NCBI GenBank assembly: GCA_001771815.1
Contig: MEPU01000012.1
Location: 62,001 to 126,000, forward strand
Length of the DNA: 64,000 nt
Direction: 5' to 3'
Origin: Bdellovibrionales bacterium RIFCSPHIGHO2_01_FULL_40_29
GTDB lineage: Bacteria; Bdellovibrionota; Bdellovibrionia; Bdellovibrionales; Bdellovibrionaceae
The notes beneath the pieces were generated by a model. It was not told where the DNA came from and ran no database searches. It worked only from the letters and a program-made list of their open reading frames with translations. Shown here piece by piece: positions 44,749 through 54,067 of the stretch. Positions within the stretch are counted from its first letter, which is position 1. Every line of letters begins with the position of its first letter. Position numbers and translations under genes: made by a program.

Positions 44749-44773
44749 TACCAACTCTTACTTAAGAGATTTC
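44749..44773. repeat. right copy of the 25-bp direct repeat bracketing the AAA/vWA module
   Basis: Exact match to 36819-36843, 7,930 bp apart. The 3' end of the 179-residue leftward gene (stop 44758-44760) lies within it. A partial additional copy, TTAAGAG(CG)ATTTCC at 44732-44745, lies just inside the module end. Confidence 0.9.
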
Positions 44774-45297
44774 CAAAAAGTCTTAAGCTGTTCAACATTT
44801 TCGGTGGTGATCTTTTGATCAAAGCTCCAAACTAAAGCAATCAAACGACCATGAACAAATCCAATCACTGCATATCGATAGGGAAGCTTGGCATGGTGAT
44901 AGGAATCCGTCATTTGAAAATCACAGGCTTTTCCCACAGGGGTTTGAAATAATTGAACTGTTTTATCCACCTTCAAAGAACGATCTTCGGCTTTTCCAAA
45001 TATTTTTTCAACATACTCGGAACAAATTTTTGTGGTGATCAGCGTGCGGGATTCCTTTGGAAATTTATATAAATCGGCCTCGTTCAGGTTTGAATTGGGT
45101 TCATTGATCTGCACAAGACTTCCTTGATACTCGACAATTTTTCCCATATCTGAAAAACCCAATTCACTTTTTGCATAAAAAATTATTTCATGTGATGATT
45201 TGATATCAATCGATGATGGTTTTCGTTTTCCCGATTGGGCTACAGAAAGAACTGATATCAACAGCGTTGCTAAGATAATATAAAATTGTTTTTTCAT
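44758..45297 (-). CDS. exported hypothetical protein
   Basis: A 179-residue protein with a signal peptide (MKKQFYIILATLLISVLSVAQ). The mature part has two cysteines (TTKICSEYV, GKACDFQM) that could be disulfide-linked, and a beta/alpha-looking sequence. No family recognised. It is co-transcribed with the next upstream gene (4-nt overlap), both exported. Its last codons, FWKSLK, run into the 25-bp repeat. Confidence 0.65.
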   Translation of the reverse strand: MKKQFYIILATLLISVLSVAQSGKRKPSSIDIKSSHEIIFYAKSELGFSDMGKIVEYQGSLVQINEPNSNLNEADLYKFPKESRTLITTKICSEYVEKIFGKAEDRSLKVDKTVQLFQTPVGKACDFQMTDSYHHAKLPYRYAVIGFVHGRLIALVWSFDQKITTENVEQLKTFWKSLK

Positions 45298-45779
45298 TGA
45301 TTTCCTTTTCCAATCCCAGAAGGACTCTTATTATTTCCTGACCCCGATGAGCTTTCTGCTATGACCCGAGATATTTTTTTGAAACCAGCTTCATTCGTCA
45401 AAGTCATGGCCAGCTTGCCACGCAGTTTGACTTCAGTGGGACCACTGATCGCAATATTTTCATCTGGTTTAACAGGAAAAACGAGTCGAATCATCTTATC
45501 AGACGCACAAATACTAATATTCTTTTCAATAGGTTCATTGACAACAAGTGATGTCCCATTGAAAAAAAAGCGAATAGTGCCATCAACAAACTGAACACTT
45601 CCGACGGCCGAGGCTAAAAATGATTTATGAGTCAAATACACTGGAATAGTTTGTACAATCTTTGGAAGCTTCTCTTTAATAGCTTGATACTCATCTTGAT
45701 TCTTGAAGCAAACTTCATCAGTCGCCAAAATGGCTTCTGCACCGAAAAAGAGAAGACAAATAATCACTTTAATTTTCAT
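45294..45779 (-). CDS. exported hypothetical protein
   Basis: A 161-residue protein with a signal peptide (MKIKVIICLLFFGAEAILA). The mature region contains two cysteines (DEVCFKN, NISICASDK) and a beta-rich body with a Gly/Ser-rich C-terminal tail (SSSGSGNNKSPSGIGKGNQ). No domain recognised. It overlaps the next leftward gene by 4 nt. Confidence 0.65.
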   Translation of the reverse strand: MKIKVIICLLFFGAEAILATDEVCFKNQDEYQAIKEKLPKIVQTIPVYLTHKSFLASAVGSVQFVDGTIRFFFNGTSLVVNEPIEKNISICASDKMIRLVFPVKPDENIAISGPTEVKLRGKLAMTLTNEAGFKKISRVIAESSSGSGNNKSPSGIGKGNQ

Positions 45780-45796
45780 TTGCTAGGCATCCTTTA

Positions 45797-46729
45797 TTAT
45801 TCAAAATCTTTGACTTTTATATTTTCTTTTGGAAATTCAATCCAATCTTCCTGTTTCGGAAAATTTTTAGGACGACTTTCTGTTAAATCTTTATATTTTA
45901 AAAAACCAGTCAATGCGCAAAGAAAGGCTTCAAATGCATGACTATTTTCAATCATTTGCTTCATATCTTGATGATAAATAAAAGTGAGATTCTTTTCATT
46001 TAAGTTGTGCAAAAATTGCTTTCTTGATTCATCACCACCAAATGCTGCTCGATGATTTCGCAACTGCGATTTCATCATATTCATCATTTGTCCAACTCTC
46101 CATAGCGTCAACCCGGGATTGACTTCAATGCATTTCAAGTTGGGATCGAGTCTTTTTTTAATAAACTGCGCTCGCGCCAACAAAGGGGCCGAGTTGGAAC
46201 CCATCGCATGATGCAATGTAAAGGTTTCTTCCAATTCTGAAGAAAAATACATTTCTACACATCGCTGCGTGTAAGGGGTAAATATTTTCTTTGGTTTTTT
46301 CTTTTTTAATTTTTCATCATGATAGTTCCACATCCATTGAATATGCTCTTCGTTGCAGTTTTCATAGCCTGGACAACGGCGCACGCACGTTAAACAGGCT
46401 GGCAAGTTCCAGGGGATATCAAAGGCCACATACTCTAAAGTTTCTTTATTCTGATCAATCAGGTCATGAATTTTAAGATCAACAGAGATTTTTTCTTCAG
46501 ATTTTAACTTTTCAAAAAGACGAGATAAAAATATTTTCTTATTTTTAGGATAGTATTCGATCAAGGCAACACAGGCTTTGTCGGATTTACCACCAGCCAG
46601 TGATATTCCTAAAAATCGAACGACATCGTTAGTGATATGCGCCGGCACATCCGAATCAACCGATTCAGTGGGTCTTTCTAAAGCTCGACTGGCAGTGCGT
46701 TTAGACACTGGAACTTTTCGTTTTGACAT
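45797..46729 (-). CDS. DUF429-family protein with cysteine cluster
   Basis: A ~310-residue protein. The DUF429 core is RFLGISLAGGKSDKACVALIEYY, VAFDIPWNLP, IEVNPGLTLWRVG and HAFEAFLCALTG (RNase H-like fold). Between core segments lies a C-x2-C-x3-C-x5-C cluster (C112, C115, C119, C125) reminiscent of a zinc or Fe-S site. The ATG at 46729 lies inside the GHMP kinase gene (52-nt overlap). The preceding ~38 residues have no family similarity. Predicted nuclease-like activity is by family only. Confidence 0.75.
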   Translation of the reverse strand: MSKRKVPVSKRTASRALERPTESVDSDVPAHITNDVVRFLGISLAGGKSDKACVALIEYYPKNKKIFLSRLFEKLKSEEKISVDLKIHDLIDQNKETLEYVAFDIPWNLPACLTCVRRCPGYENCNEEHIQWMWNYHDEKLKKKKPKKIFTPYTQRCVEMYFSSELEETFTLHHAMGSNSAPLLARAQFIKKRLDPNLKCIEVNPGLTLWRVGQMMNMMKSQLRNHRAAFGGDESRKQFLHNLNEKNLTFIYHQDMKQMIENSHAFEAFLCALTGFLKYKDLTESRPKNFPKQEDWIEFPKENIKVKDFE

Positions 46730-47676
46730 ACCTGCACAACCTTCTCGCGGTTTTGTGGTGAAACCCAGACCAACACACAACCTCCACCACCAGCTCCACA
46801 TATTTTAACTGCTAATGCTCCAGCAGCTATAGTCATTTTTGCTAGTTTTTCAATTTCTGGACTCGTAAATGCGGGTGTTAACTCAAGACGGGCCTCATAT
46901 TCCTGACGAAATAAGCTGGGAAGCATGGACCAGTTTTTTTGTAAAATTGCAGTCTTGAGCTGTTCGGAAATTTCTTTGATTTTTTTCAGAGCCGAAAGAA
47001 CTTTCAAGTCCCCCTCGACTGCTGATTTAAGAACTTCAAAATTATTTAACCCGCTATGATGTGACCGTCCTGTGTAAACCAAAAGAAAATGATCTTCAAA
47101 CGGAGTGCCCTTGATTGGCAGAACCTGCTGTCGAATTTCACGCGCTGTATAATCAATAAAACTTAAACCACCCGTTATCGCGGGATAATAATCTTGAGTT
47201 CCTGTTGGAGTCTTTAAGATTTCAGCCTCGATATTATGTGCCAAGTGCACGACTTGATGTGGACTCAAATTCGTGGTTCCTAGCCATTGATGAAATGCCT
47301 TGATCATTGAAATCACCAAACTGCTGCTGCCACCCAAGCCGCCACCAATAGGACTTTGGGAGGCTGTCGAGATTGAAAAACCCGACGGCAATTCAAACTT
47401 CTCAATCACTTTTTGATAGAATAAAATTTTAGGATCAAGTGCCATTTTCAAAGCGGCCAAATCAGCAAATTGCCACTGTTGCTTCAAATCCTTAGATTCG
47501 ATTGTAATGCTTGGATCTGATTGTGGAGTCAGTTCGACCTCGGTCCAAATATCAATAGCCAAATTGATCGTCGAAGCTCCCGATACAAAATTGTAAAGTG
47601 GCCACATATCCAATGTGCCTCCGGCAAGATCCACTCGAGTCGGAGATTTTACAATTATTTTATTTTGTTGTTTCAT
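46678..47676 (-). CDS. GHMP kinase (heptose-7-phosphate kinase-like)
   Basis: A 332-residue sugar or mevalonate-type kinase of the GHMP family. Motifs: start SPTRVDLAGGTLDMWPLY, ATP loop SPIGGGLGGSSSLVISM, and motif 3 KICGAGGGGCVLVWV. GTQDYYPAITGGLSFID resembles the D-glycero-D-manno-heptose-7-phosphate kinases, pointing to a role in surface polysaccharide or heptose synthesis. It overlaps the DUF429 gene by 52 nt and the DUF4340 gene upstream by 17 nt. Confidence 0.85.
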   Translation of the reverse strand: MKQQNKIIVKSPTRVDLAGGTLDMWPLYNFVSGASTINLAIDIWTEVELTPQSDPSITIESKDLKQQWQFADLAALKMALDPKILFYQKVIEKFELPSGFSISTASQSPIGGGLGGSSSLVISMIKAFHQWLGTTNLSPHQVVHLAHNIEAEILKTPTGTQDYYPAITGGLSFIDYTAREIRQQVLPIKGTPFEDHFLLVYTGRSHHSGLNNFEVLKSAVEGDLKVLSALKKIKEISEQLKTAILQKNWSMLPSLFRQEYEARLELTPAFTSPEIEKLAKMTIAAGALAVKICGAGGGGCVLVWVSPQNREKVVQVCQNEKFQCLNALPVEL

Positions 47677-49072
47677 TGGATGGAGTTTCCTTTGGGATAA
47701 ATGCTTGCTTCAAATCAACAGTTGAGATCACTGATTTTTCAAATGCAAAAATATCACTGGCTTTGCTGGTTCGTGCATAATAATAATCTTTTTCAACTCC
47801 GTTTTTTTTAAGTTTTAAATCTGGACCCCAATTAATTTGTAAAATGAGATTATCTGAATCTGATTTCAAGATAATCATACTTTTTCCTGAAAATACTCGT
47901 GTGGATTGGTTCTTAAATTCCAAATCCAAAAAATCTGAAATTTCCAAGTCATGAATGCGGCTCAATAGCTTAACCAACTCAACAGCAGAAAACTCGTGAT
48001 TTTCCGGAGCTGGCTGCACTGATGTCCAAATATTATTTTCTTTTACAAATTGATAGTCCCGCCCCTGATCCTTGAAATGAATTTTAGACACTTCATTCAT
48101 AGGGAACTCAAAGGCACTGGCTCGGTCTCGCAAACTATCCAAATCCAAATTTCCGAAAATTTCCCATTTTGCGTTATCTAATCGCAACAGATTCGTTGGT
48201 CGATCTGTCATTGCATACACGGCATTTTCTTGTTCGTGTTGATTGATGATTACTGACCAATCTGATTGCGGTGTGTGAAACTGTATTCGGATAGGAGCTT
48301 CAGCCAGTTTCTTTTCAATTAACAATGACCTCGAAGGTTCCCCATCGGTTAAATAATCGCGAATTGTTGCTTCAGCAATTTGTTTCAGTTTCTCGCGAAC
48401 TTTATTCTGATCTAAAATAATCATCGGATACATTGGAGCCATCCATTTTCCATTATTCTTTTGCAATTCGAACTCGCCGCGCAGAGATCGAATTTTAACT
48501 TTCTCGATCGCGCCCAAGTTTGATCGATACAGCCGTTTCTCGCGATAGGTCATCAAGTTCTGATCTGCTTGGGTGTGCCATACTGGCGAGGCCACCAAAA
48601 CTCTATTTTCAGACTCAACACGCACAAATGAGTGACCTTCGAAATTTTTCTGAGAACCTAAAAAAATTCTTCGAGATTTACCTAAGTTATTCTTTAGATT
48701 AAATGTCACATAGGGAGTTTCTAAACCAAACTCTGCTAACTTCAGCAAGCTAGGATCGTTTGTTTCCTTGGCGATAGTCAAATATTTCTCTGATGTTAAT
48801 TTTTCAAGTAATTGCTCCACTTGATCGTTATCTGCTGAATCTTGCACAGGCTCTAAAATACTCCAACCCTCGACACTTTTTTGCAGAACATACTTGTTTT
48901 GACCCTTTTGAATTTCAATAAAATTAATTTGATCTTTTTCCAAATCAACAATTCGGGTGGCCTTTTCTTTTTCAATCGTATCGTTAATTTCTTTTTGATA
49001 CTCGAAGAAATAAATCCCGATACCGAAACCAAGCGTAATAATTGCAAGAATGGCTGTTGTTTTAAATTTCAT
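47660..49072 (-). CDS. DUF4340 domain protein, membrane-anchored
   Basis: A 470-residue protein with one N-terminal transmembrane helix (TAILAIITLGFGIGIYFFEY) and a long periplasmic repeat-like region (DLEKDQINFIEIQKGQNKYVLQKSVEGWSI; EVSKIHFKDQGRDYQFVKENNIWTSVQPA), typical of DUF4340. It is located immediately downstream of the GldG-like and ABC permease genes and probably forms a periplasmic partner of that transporter. Confidence 0.85.
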   Translation of the reverse strand: MKFKTTAILAIITLGFGIGIYFFEYQKEINDTIEKEKATRIVDLEKDQINFIEIQKGQNKYVLQKSVEGWSILEPVQDSADNDQVEQLLEKLTSEKYLTIAKETNDPSLLKLAEFGLETPYVTFNLKNNLGKSRRIFLGSQKNFEGHSFVRVESENRVLVASPVWHTQADQNLMTYREKRLYRSNLGAIEKVKIRSLRGEFELQKNNGKWMAPMYPMIILDQNKVREKLKQIAEATIRDYLTDGEPSRSLLIEKKLAEAPIRIQFHTPQSDWSVIINQHEQENAVYAMTDRPTNLLRLDNAKWEIFGNLDLDSLRDRASAFEFPMNEVSKIHFKDQGRDYQFVKENNIWTSVQPAPENHEFSAVELVKLLSRIHDLEISDFLDLEFKNQSTRVFSGKSMIILKSDSDNLILQINWGPDLKLKKNGVEKDYYYARTSKASDIFAFEKSVISTVDLKQAFIPKETPSNETTK

Positions 49073-49100
49073 TTGAACCCATTACCTCTATAAATTTTGA

Positions 49101-50648
49101 TTAAGCATGGCGTCTGCGATACCAAAGAAAAAAACTCACCATCATAAATACAAGTGGTGTCGGTAAAAATAACCCCAACACTACAAATTTTATAAACTGA
49201 CTTGTTTCCGGCGGCGATAATATCAGCCGAGTGGCCTGCGGCTCTTTGGGAGAAATCGAAATCAAATCAGACTCTTTAACTAAAGCGGCCACCGAGTTCA
49301 ATGCTAAATCACGATTCAAATTTTGATACAACAGTAAGTTACTCATGAAATCAGCATCCGAAAATGCAATAACAGTGAACTCCTTATCATCTGGACTAAG
49401 CTTACCCTTGACCTCAACCGCCAAATTAAACACGCGAGGCTCACCAAAATAATCCGTGCTATCTAACTCTTTCAGTGCCACTGAACTTTTTGGCGTCTTG
49501 ACTAAAACTTCAGTTTTTACAGTCTCTGAAAGGGGTAATAACTTAAATGCATTGGGTTGATTAAAAACAGTCATCTGATTCGCAGTAAATACTTTTGTCG
49601 CCGCATGGGTCGACGAGTAGTTAACGGCTACAGTGGGTGATTGTGCATTTACAACTTGTCCCATAGGGGTATTGTAAACATTAAATACATAGAAACTTTC
49701 TAACTCTAATCCCAAACGAGACAACAATCCATTCAGACCAGCTGTATTTCGATTCTCTAAAGCCAACAGAATCGCCCCGCCTCGTTGTAAATAAGACTCA
49801 AGCATCTTCACTTCCGTTGGTTGAAAATTCTGCTTTGGCCCAATGATCATGACGGCATGGGCATCTGCAGGAACTCCACCTTGTGCCGCTAATGAGAGTT
49901 GACCCACGTGATAAGAATTTTTCTCGAGAAGCTGTTTTAATCCAAACATCCCCGATTCATCTTTATCTATTTCTGTATTTCTTTCGCCATGACCTTCGAT
50001 GAAGTAAATGTTTTTCTTTTCTCCGCGAGTCACTTTGATAATGGCATTCGTGAGGTCTTGTTCCGTGTAGTTTTCAATACGATTCTTATTTTCTTTGTAG
50101 ACTAAAAACGCCTCGCCGGATCCCCGTGAAGCTCCGTAATCTTGGGTCAACTTGGCCTGTTCATTCATCTCTACAAACTCAAATTGAACTTTTGAAGACT
50201 GATCCTGATACTTTTTTACAAGATCTCGAAATTGCTTCTTATTGTCTTCGACTTTATCGGCGCCATTTTTATAGAAAAAACGCAACATCATTTCTGAATC
50301 CAAACCACTGAGTAAAGCTTTGGTTTGATCGGACAACGTGTTCATTCCATTTCCTGAAAGATCAAAAACTTTGTAGTACTTGGCCCCCAGATAGTTCACC
50401 AGGGTTAATAACGTGATAACAATAACAATCAATGCCCCCATATTGAGGCCCTGCTTAGTTGACTTCATTGTAAAAAACTCGATCACACTGTGACGAGATA
50501 AATACAATCCCAAAAATAATCCTAAAACTCCAGGACCCAGCAACCCCCACATAAAGGGCATCCATACTTTCGTAGCAAAAAATAAACCCGCCAATGCCAT
50601 AAAGAATATCAGGCTCAGACCCAAAGCCAGTCGACTTTTTCCGCTCAT
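49101..50648 (-). CDS. GldG-family ABC transporter auxiliary protein
   Basis: A ~515-residue protein with several N-terminal transmembrane segments, a large periplasmic domain with the GldG/ABC-aux signature (LTNAIIKVTRGEKKNIYFIEGHGERNTE, LESYLQRGGAILLALE), and a C-terminal transmembrane helix. The ATG at 50648 has a GGAGGG ribosome-binding site 7 nt upstream. It starts one gene after the ABC permease. GldG homologues accompany ABC-2 transporters linked to gliding or envelope functions in many bacteria. Confidence 0.85.
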   Translation of the reverse strand: MSGKSRLALGLSLIFFMALAGLFFATKVWMPFMWGLLGPGVLGLFLGLYLSRHSVIEFFTMKSTKQGLNMGALIVIVITLLTLVNYLGAKYYKVFDLSGNGMNTLSDQTKALLSGLDSEMMLRFFYKNGADKVEDNKKQFRDLVKKYQDQSSKVQFEFVEMNEQAKLTQDYGASRGSGEAFLVYKENKNRIENYTEQDLTNAIIKVTRGEKKNIYFIEGHGERNTEIDKDESGMFGLKQLLEKNSYHVGQLSLAAQGGVPADAHAVMIIGPKQNFQPTEVKMLESYLQRGGAILLALENRNTAGLNGLLSRLGLELESFYVFNVYNTPMGQVVNAQSPTVAVNYSSTHAATKVFTANQMTVFNQPNAFKLLPLSETVKTEVLVKTPKSSVALKELDSTDYFGEPRVFNLAVEVKGKLSPDDKEFTVIAFSDADFMSNLLLYQNLNRDLALNSVAALVKESDLISISPKEPQATRLILSPPETSQFIKFVVLGLFLPTPLVFMMVSFFLWYRRRHA

Positions 50649-50650
50649 TT

Positions 50651-51427
50651 TTAATCCCTCCAACGTGCAGATTCAACAACTCGTTCTGCCAAGAAACAAA
50701 ATAGAAAAATTAAACTTCCAAAAAATATAAGACCATTCGTGCGCAATGTTCCCTCGATCAAGCCCGACAGATGAGTATTAAGCGAAATATGCTCAAAAAC
50801 CTTTTTTAAAATTCCGCCATCAAATGATTCACTTAAGGCTCCAACAAACCAGATTGATAAATTCAAAATGACACTGACCACAAAAGCAATCAGTCCATTA
50901 TCCGTTAAACTGGATGCAAATAAATTCATGGCTGCATAGACCGCTGACACCAAAAATATTCCAAAGGCTGCAATCACTGTGGGTGACCACGGAAAAGCAG
51001 CGATACCACGAGTTGCCAGAGGATAAATCATAGCCACCCCAATCAAAGCTAATAACGTCGTCAATAACGCTAGAAATTTTCCTAAAACGATGTCGGTTGA
51101 TGTGATTGGCGATGTGAGCAACAGGTCATATGTACGCAGTTTTTTCTCTTCAGCCAAAAGACGCATCGACAAGGCTGGAACCAAAAAAATCAACATCAGA
51201 TTGATCATCGACAAGTGAGGCAAGAAAACCGCGTAATGAATATTCTGCTGTTGCCCAGAAGCTCCCATTTGCAACATGGGGTTCGCAGCTAAAAAAGAAA
51301 ACTTTTCCAATGTCATCGAAAACATAACACTCATCAACGCCGTCATTAAAAAAGAAATAAAATAAAATAATGGACTTTGAAAGAAACCGGACAATTCTTT
51401 TTTATATATAACCACTGAACCTTTCAT
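50651..51427 (-). CDS. ABC-2 type transporter permease
   Basis: A 258-residue protein with six predicted transmembrane helices, starting VVIYKKELSGFFQSPLFYFI, with a large segment KKLRTYDLLLTSPITSTDIVLGKFLA that is typical of the gliding-motility GldF/ABC-2 family. It starts 2 nt after the ATPase stop and precedes the GldG gene. Confidence 0.9.
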   Translation of the reverse strand: MKGSVVIYKKELSGFFQSPLFYFISFLMTALMSVMFSMTLEKFSFLAANPMLQMGASGQQQNIHYAVFLPHLSMINLMLIFLVPALSMRLLAEEKKLRTYDLLLTSPITSTDIVLGKFLALLTTLLALIGVAMIYPLATRGIAAFPWSPTVIAAFGIFLVSAVYAAMNLFASSLTDNGLIAFVVSVILNLSIWFVGALSESFDGGILKKVFEHISLNTHLSGLIEGTLRTNGLIFFGSLIFLFCFLAERVVESARWRD

Positions 51428-51429
51428 AC

Positions 51430-52353
51430 TTATGACCCTTGCCCATATGTTAATTTTAAAAAAACATCTTCTAAGTTCGCACGTGTTGGCAGTAGCTCTA
51501 ATAACCCAGCTCCGGAACGAATCACTTCGCTAGCGATTTTTTCAATCAATTCGTCCTGTTCTTTTAGTTGAACTTTAAAATGCATGTCGGAAATTTTTTC
51601 AACAGACACAACCCCGTCAAAACTTTTTAAAGATTCTGCGAGTGAACTGGCATTTCTGGTCTTAACACTGACTACCAAAGACCCCTTGTTCATTTTTTCA
51701 AGTCCTTCAATAGAATCTTGAGCGACGATTTGACCTTGATGAATAATAATCACCTTGTTACACACCGCTTGAACCTCGGGTAAAATATGAGTTGATAAAA
51801 TGATAGTGTGTTCTCCGCGAAGTTCTTTGATCAAATCACGAATTTCAGCGACTTGTTTGGGATCCAGTCCCACGGTGGGCTCATCCATAATCAAAATTTC
51901 AGGATCTGAGACAAGCGCTTGAGCAATCCCCACACGTTGCTTGAATCCTTTGGATAAATTTTGAATCAATCGATTTCGAACGGACGTCAGTTGAGTTTTC
52001 TCAAGAGCACGGTCAACGTAAGCCGCCACCTTATTTTTATCGACTTGCTTCAATTCAGCAACAAATCGCAAATAATCTTGGACTTTCATGTCGGTATAAA
52101 GGGGGGGAGTTTCAGGCAAATAACCAATGCGTCGCTTAACCTCGATGGGGTTTTCAAAGACATCATAGCCACTGACGCGAGCTTCACCTGAACTTGGCGC
52201 CATAAATCCTGTTATGATTTTCATTGTTGTTGATTTTCCAGCCCCATTGGGACCTAGAAATCCAACAACATCACCCTTTTCAATTTTAAAATTTAGATTT
52301 GTTATGGCTTTCCGTTCGCCATAATTTTTACACAACTGATGAACTTCAATCAT
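51430..52353 (-). CDS. ABC transporter ATP-binding protein (GldA/CcmA type)
   Basis: A ~307-residue ATPase. Walker A GFLGPNGAGKSTTMK, signature NLSKGFKQRVGIAQAL, Walker B ILIMDEPTVGLDP. The C-terminal ~80 residues (SLVVSVKTRNASSLAESLKSF) are a regulatory extension common in the GldA/CcmA/DrrA group. The ATG at 52353 has a GGAG 8 nt upstream. First gene of the operon with permease, GldG and DUF4340 genes. Confidence 0.93.
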   Translation of the reverse strand: MIEVHQLCKNYGERKAITNLNFKIEKGDVVGFLGPNGAGKSTTMKIITGFMAPSSGEARVSGYDVFENPIEVKRRIGYLPETPPLYTDMKVQDYLRFVAELKQVDKNKVAAYVDRALEKTQLTSVRNRLIQNLSKGFKQRVGIAQALVSDPEILIMDEPTVGLDPKQVAEIRDLIKELRGEHTIILSTHILPEVQAVCNKVIIIHQGQIVAQDSIEGLEKMNKGSLVVSVKTRNASSLAESLKSFDGVVSVEKISDMHFKVQLKEQDELIEKIASEVIRSGAGLLELLPTRANLEDVFLKLTYGQGS

Positions 52354-52434
52354 ACGATAACACTCCATATTCTCGTTTTGATTTCGTTAATGATTTGTAA
52401 CTGTTTGATCGAACAGGATTATTCTATTTAATAT

Positions 52435-53763
52435 TTACAGCGCAATCAAGATCTCGCGACCTTCATGATATGTGACGCGCCCCAACTTATCGCCTTTGAT
52501 GGGACGAACATGTCGGCACTCGACATACACGACAGCATACCTCGTCCCCTGAATTCGATCTTTGAAGTTTTCTCGCACCAGCCATTCCGCTACTTTTTTA
52601 AGATCTGAAGGGGTAATATTTTGGTCTTTTTGACGGTGAATAATAGCATGAGCACTGGGATAGTCCTTAAGATGCATCCACATGTCCCAAGCTTTGGACC
52701 GTCGAAGCAAATCCAAATTATCTTTTGCCGATTTCCCCATGTAACACGTTAAACCTGATCCATCCAAAACCAGTTTTCGAAAACGTCCCTCAACAACTCG
52801 GTTGGATTTTTGAGTTTGTGATTGCTTTCGGTTTCTCTCTACCAACTGAGATTCAAATAATTCGGGCGACAAATCAGAAAGTCGGTCTATTTCAGATTGC
52901 ACCAAAGCCAATCGCTTTTGAGCGCCCAAGATCTTTACTTTTGCAGCTTTTGATTTTGCGAAGCAATTTTGAATATTTTGAGACACGCTGATTTTAAAAT
53001 CTAAATACTGATGCCATTCTGGTCTGAGGTCTTTGGTACCAAATGATTTTAAATGGTCACCAATTTCAGACCATGGAATATCAATGTAGTCTTGAATCTG
53101 CTTTTCAATAGCCGAGATGGCTTTTGTCTTTTTGGATAAATCTTTCTGACGCTGAGCCTTCCACTTATCAAATGGACTCTGACCTACAGTCATTGTCTTT
53201 TCGATCTGCTTTTTACCTGCCCCCCGACGCTCAAACCACGATTTTAAAATAAATGGGATCGAACGAACATCTTCAATCTCGTTAGGCCCATCGGATACGG
53301 GCACAGCCATTTCAGTTAATGGCTTAACTGGATACCACGAGATCGACTTTTTATCTTTAGTAACAATCAAATTCGCCTGCTTAGGAATCATGCGGAATTC
53401 AAGTCTGGTTGGTGTGAAACCCTCGCCCGCTTTGCCTAACTCTATTTGCAGGACTCGGCCATAGTTGGGAAGTAACCGAATCTGACTGAGTGCTAAATTT
53501 TTACCATGTGAATTTAAAAATAATCCCAAAGGTTTTATCTTTTTTAAATGAGGCCAGGGATTTGAAAAATACAGTCCCATGAATGGAAACTGAATGTCTA
53601 AATCGAATACCACGTAGGCCGTCTTGGGCTCATGATTAAAACGATAAAACACCAACACCAAGCCTTCGTTGGTGGATTGAATTTCTTGCAGTTGTGATCC
53701 CAAAAGCTCATCCGAGAAGTACTCGACCAAGGTCTGAAGCTCATTAAAACTAGGCGTTTTCAC
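52435..53763 (-). CDS. NFACT (RqcH/FbpA-like) RNA-binding protein
   Basis: A 442-residue protein starting with GTG. N-terminal NFACT-N domain, a coiled-coil middle (KAKVKILGAQKRLALVQSEIDRL), and a C-terminal NFACT-R domain (YMGKSAKDNLDLLRRSKAWDMWMHLKDYPSAHAII). RqcH binds stalled 50S-peptidyl-tRNA and adds alanine tails. In B. subtilis RqcH the D97-R98 pair is needed for alanine addition; the equivalent place here reads N-Y-G-R (G102-R103), so tailing may be absent. Shorter than the usual ~570. Confidence 0.85.
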   Translation of the reverse strand: MKTPSFNELQTLVEYFSDELLGSQLQEIQSTNEGLVLVFYRFNHEPKTAYVVFDLDIQFPFMGLYFSNPWPHLKKIKPLGLFLNSHGKNLALSQIRLLPNYGRVLQIELGKAGEGFTPTRLEFRMIPKQANLIVTKDKKSISWYPVKPLTEMAVPVSDGPNEIEDVRSIPFILKSWFERRGAGKKQIEKTMTVGQSPFDKWKAQRQKDLSKKTKAISAIEKQIQDYIDIPWSEIGDHLKSFGTKDLRPEWHQYLDFKISVSQNIQNCFAKSKAAKVKILGAQKRLALVQSEIDRLSDLSPELFESQLVERNRKQSQTQKSNRVVEGRFRKLVLDGSGLTCYMGKSAKDNLDLLRRSKAWDMWMHLKDYPSAHAIIHRQKDQNITPSDLKKVAEWLVRENFKDRIQGTRYAVVYVECRHVRPIKGDKLGRVTYHEGREILIAL

Positions 53764-53800
53764 AGTTTAGAGCGTAGCGGAAGTATCCGAGAAAATCGAT

Positions 53801-54067
53801 ATGAAATCACAAATTGCTAAAATTATGGAAGAAGAACTTTTTGCAGAAGACTCACGTACCGAAACAAGTTCTGAATTTATCGACCGGATCTGTCATTTGT
53901 ACCTTGATGAAGTTGAGAAAGGCAATGGCTTCGCGATTCCTCAGTTCGCAGAATCTGTGATTGAAGAAATTCAAGATGAAGTGATCAGTGTCTTTCGAAC
54001 AAAAATTTATGGCTATTACAATTTAGCACATTACCGGCAAATGCTTCTGTCTCGTCGCAGCAGTTAA
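53801..54067 (+). CDS. small hypothetical protein
   Basis: An 88-residue acidic, helical protein (MKSQIAKIMEEELFAEDSRTETSSEFIDRICHLYLDEVEKG) with a basic C-terminus (HYRQMLLSRRSS). It sits alone between two convergent/divergent leftward genes and overlaps the end of the NSUN methyltransferase by 4 nt. No domain recognised. Confidence 0.65.
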   Translation: MKSQIAKIMEEELFAEDSRTETSSEFIDRICHLYLDEVEKGNGFAIPQFAESVIEEIQDEVISVFRTKIYGYYNLAHYRQMLLSRRSS

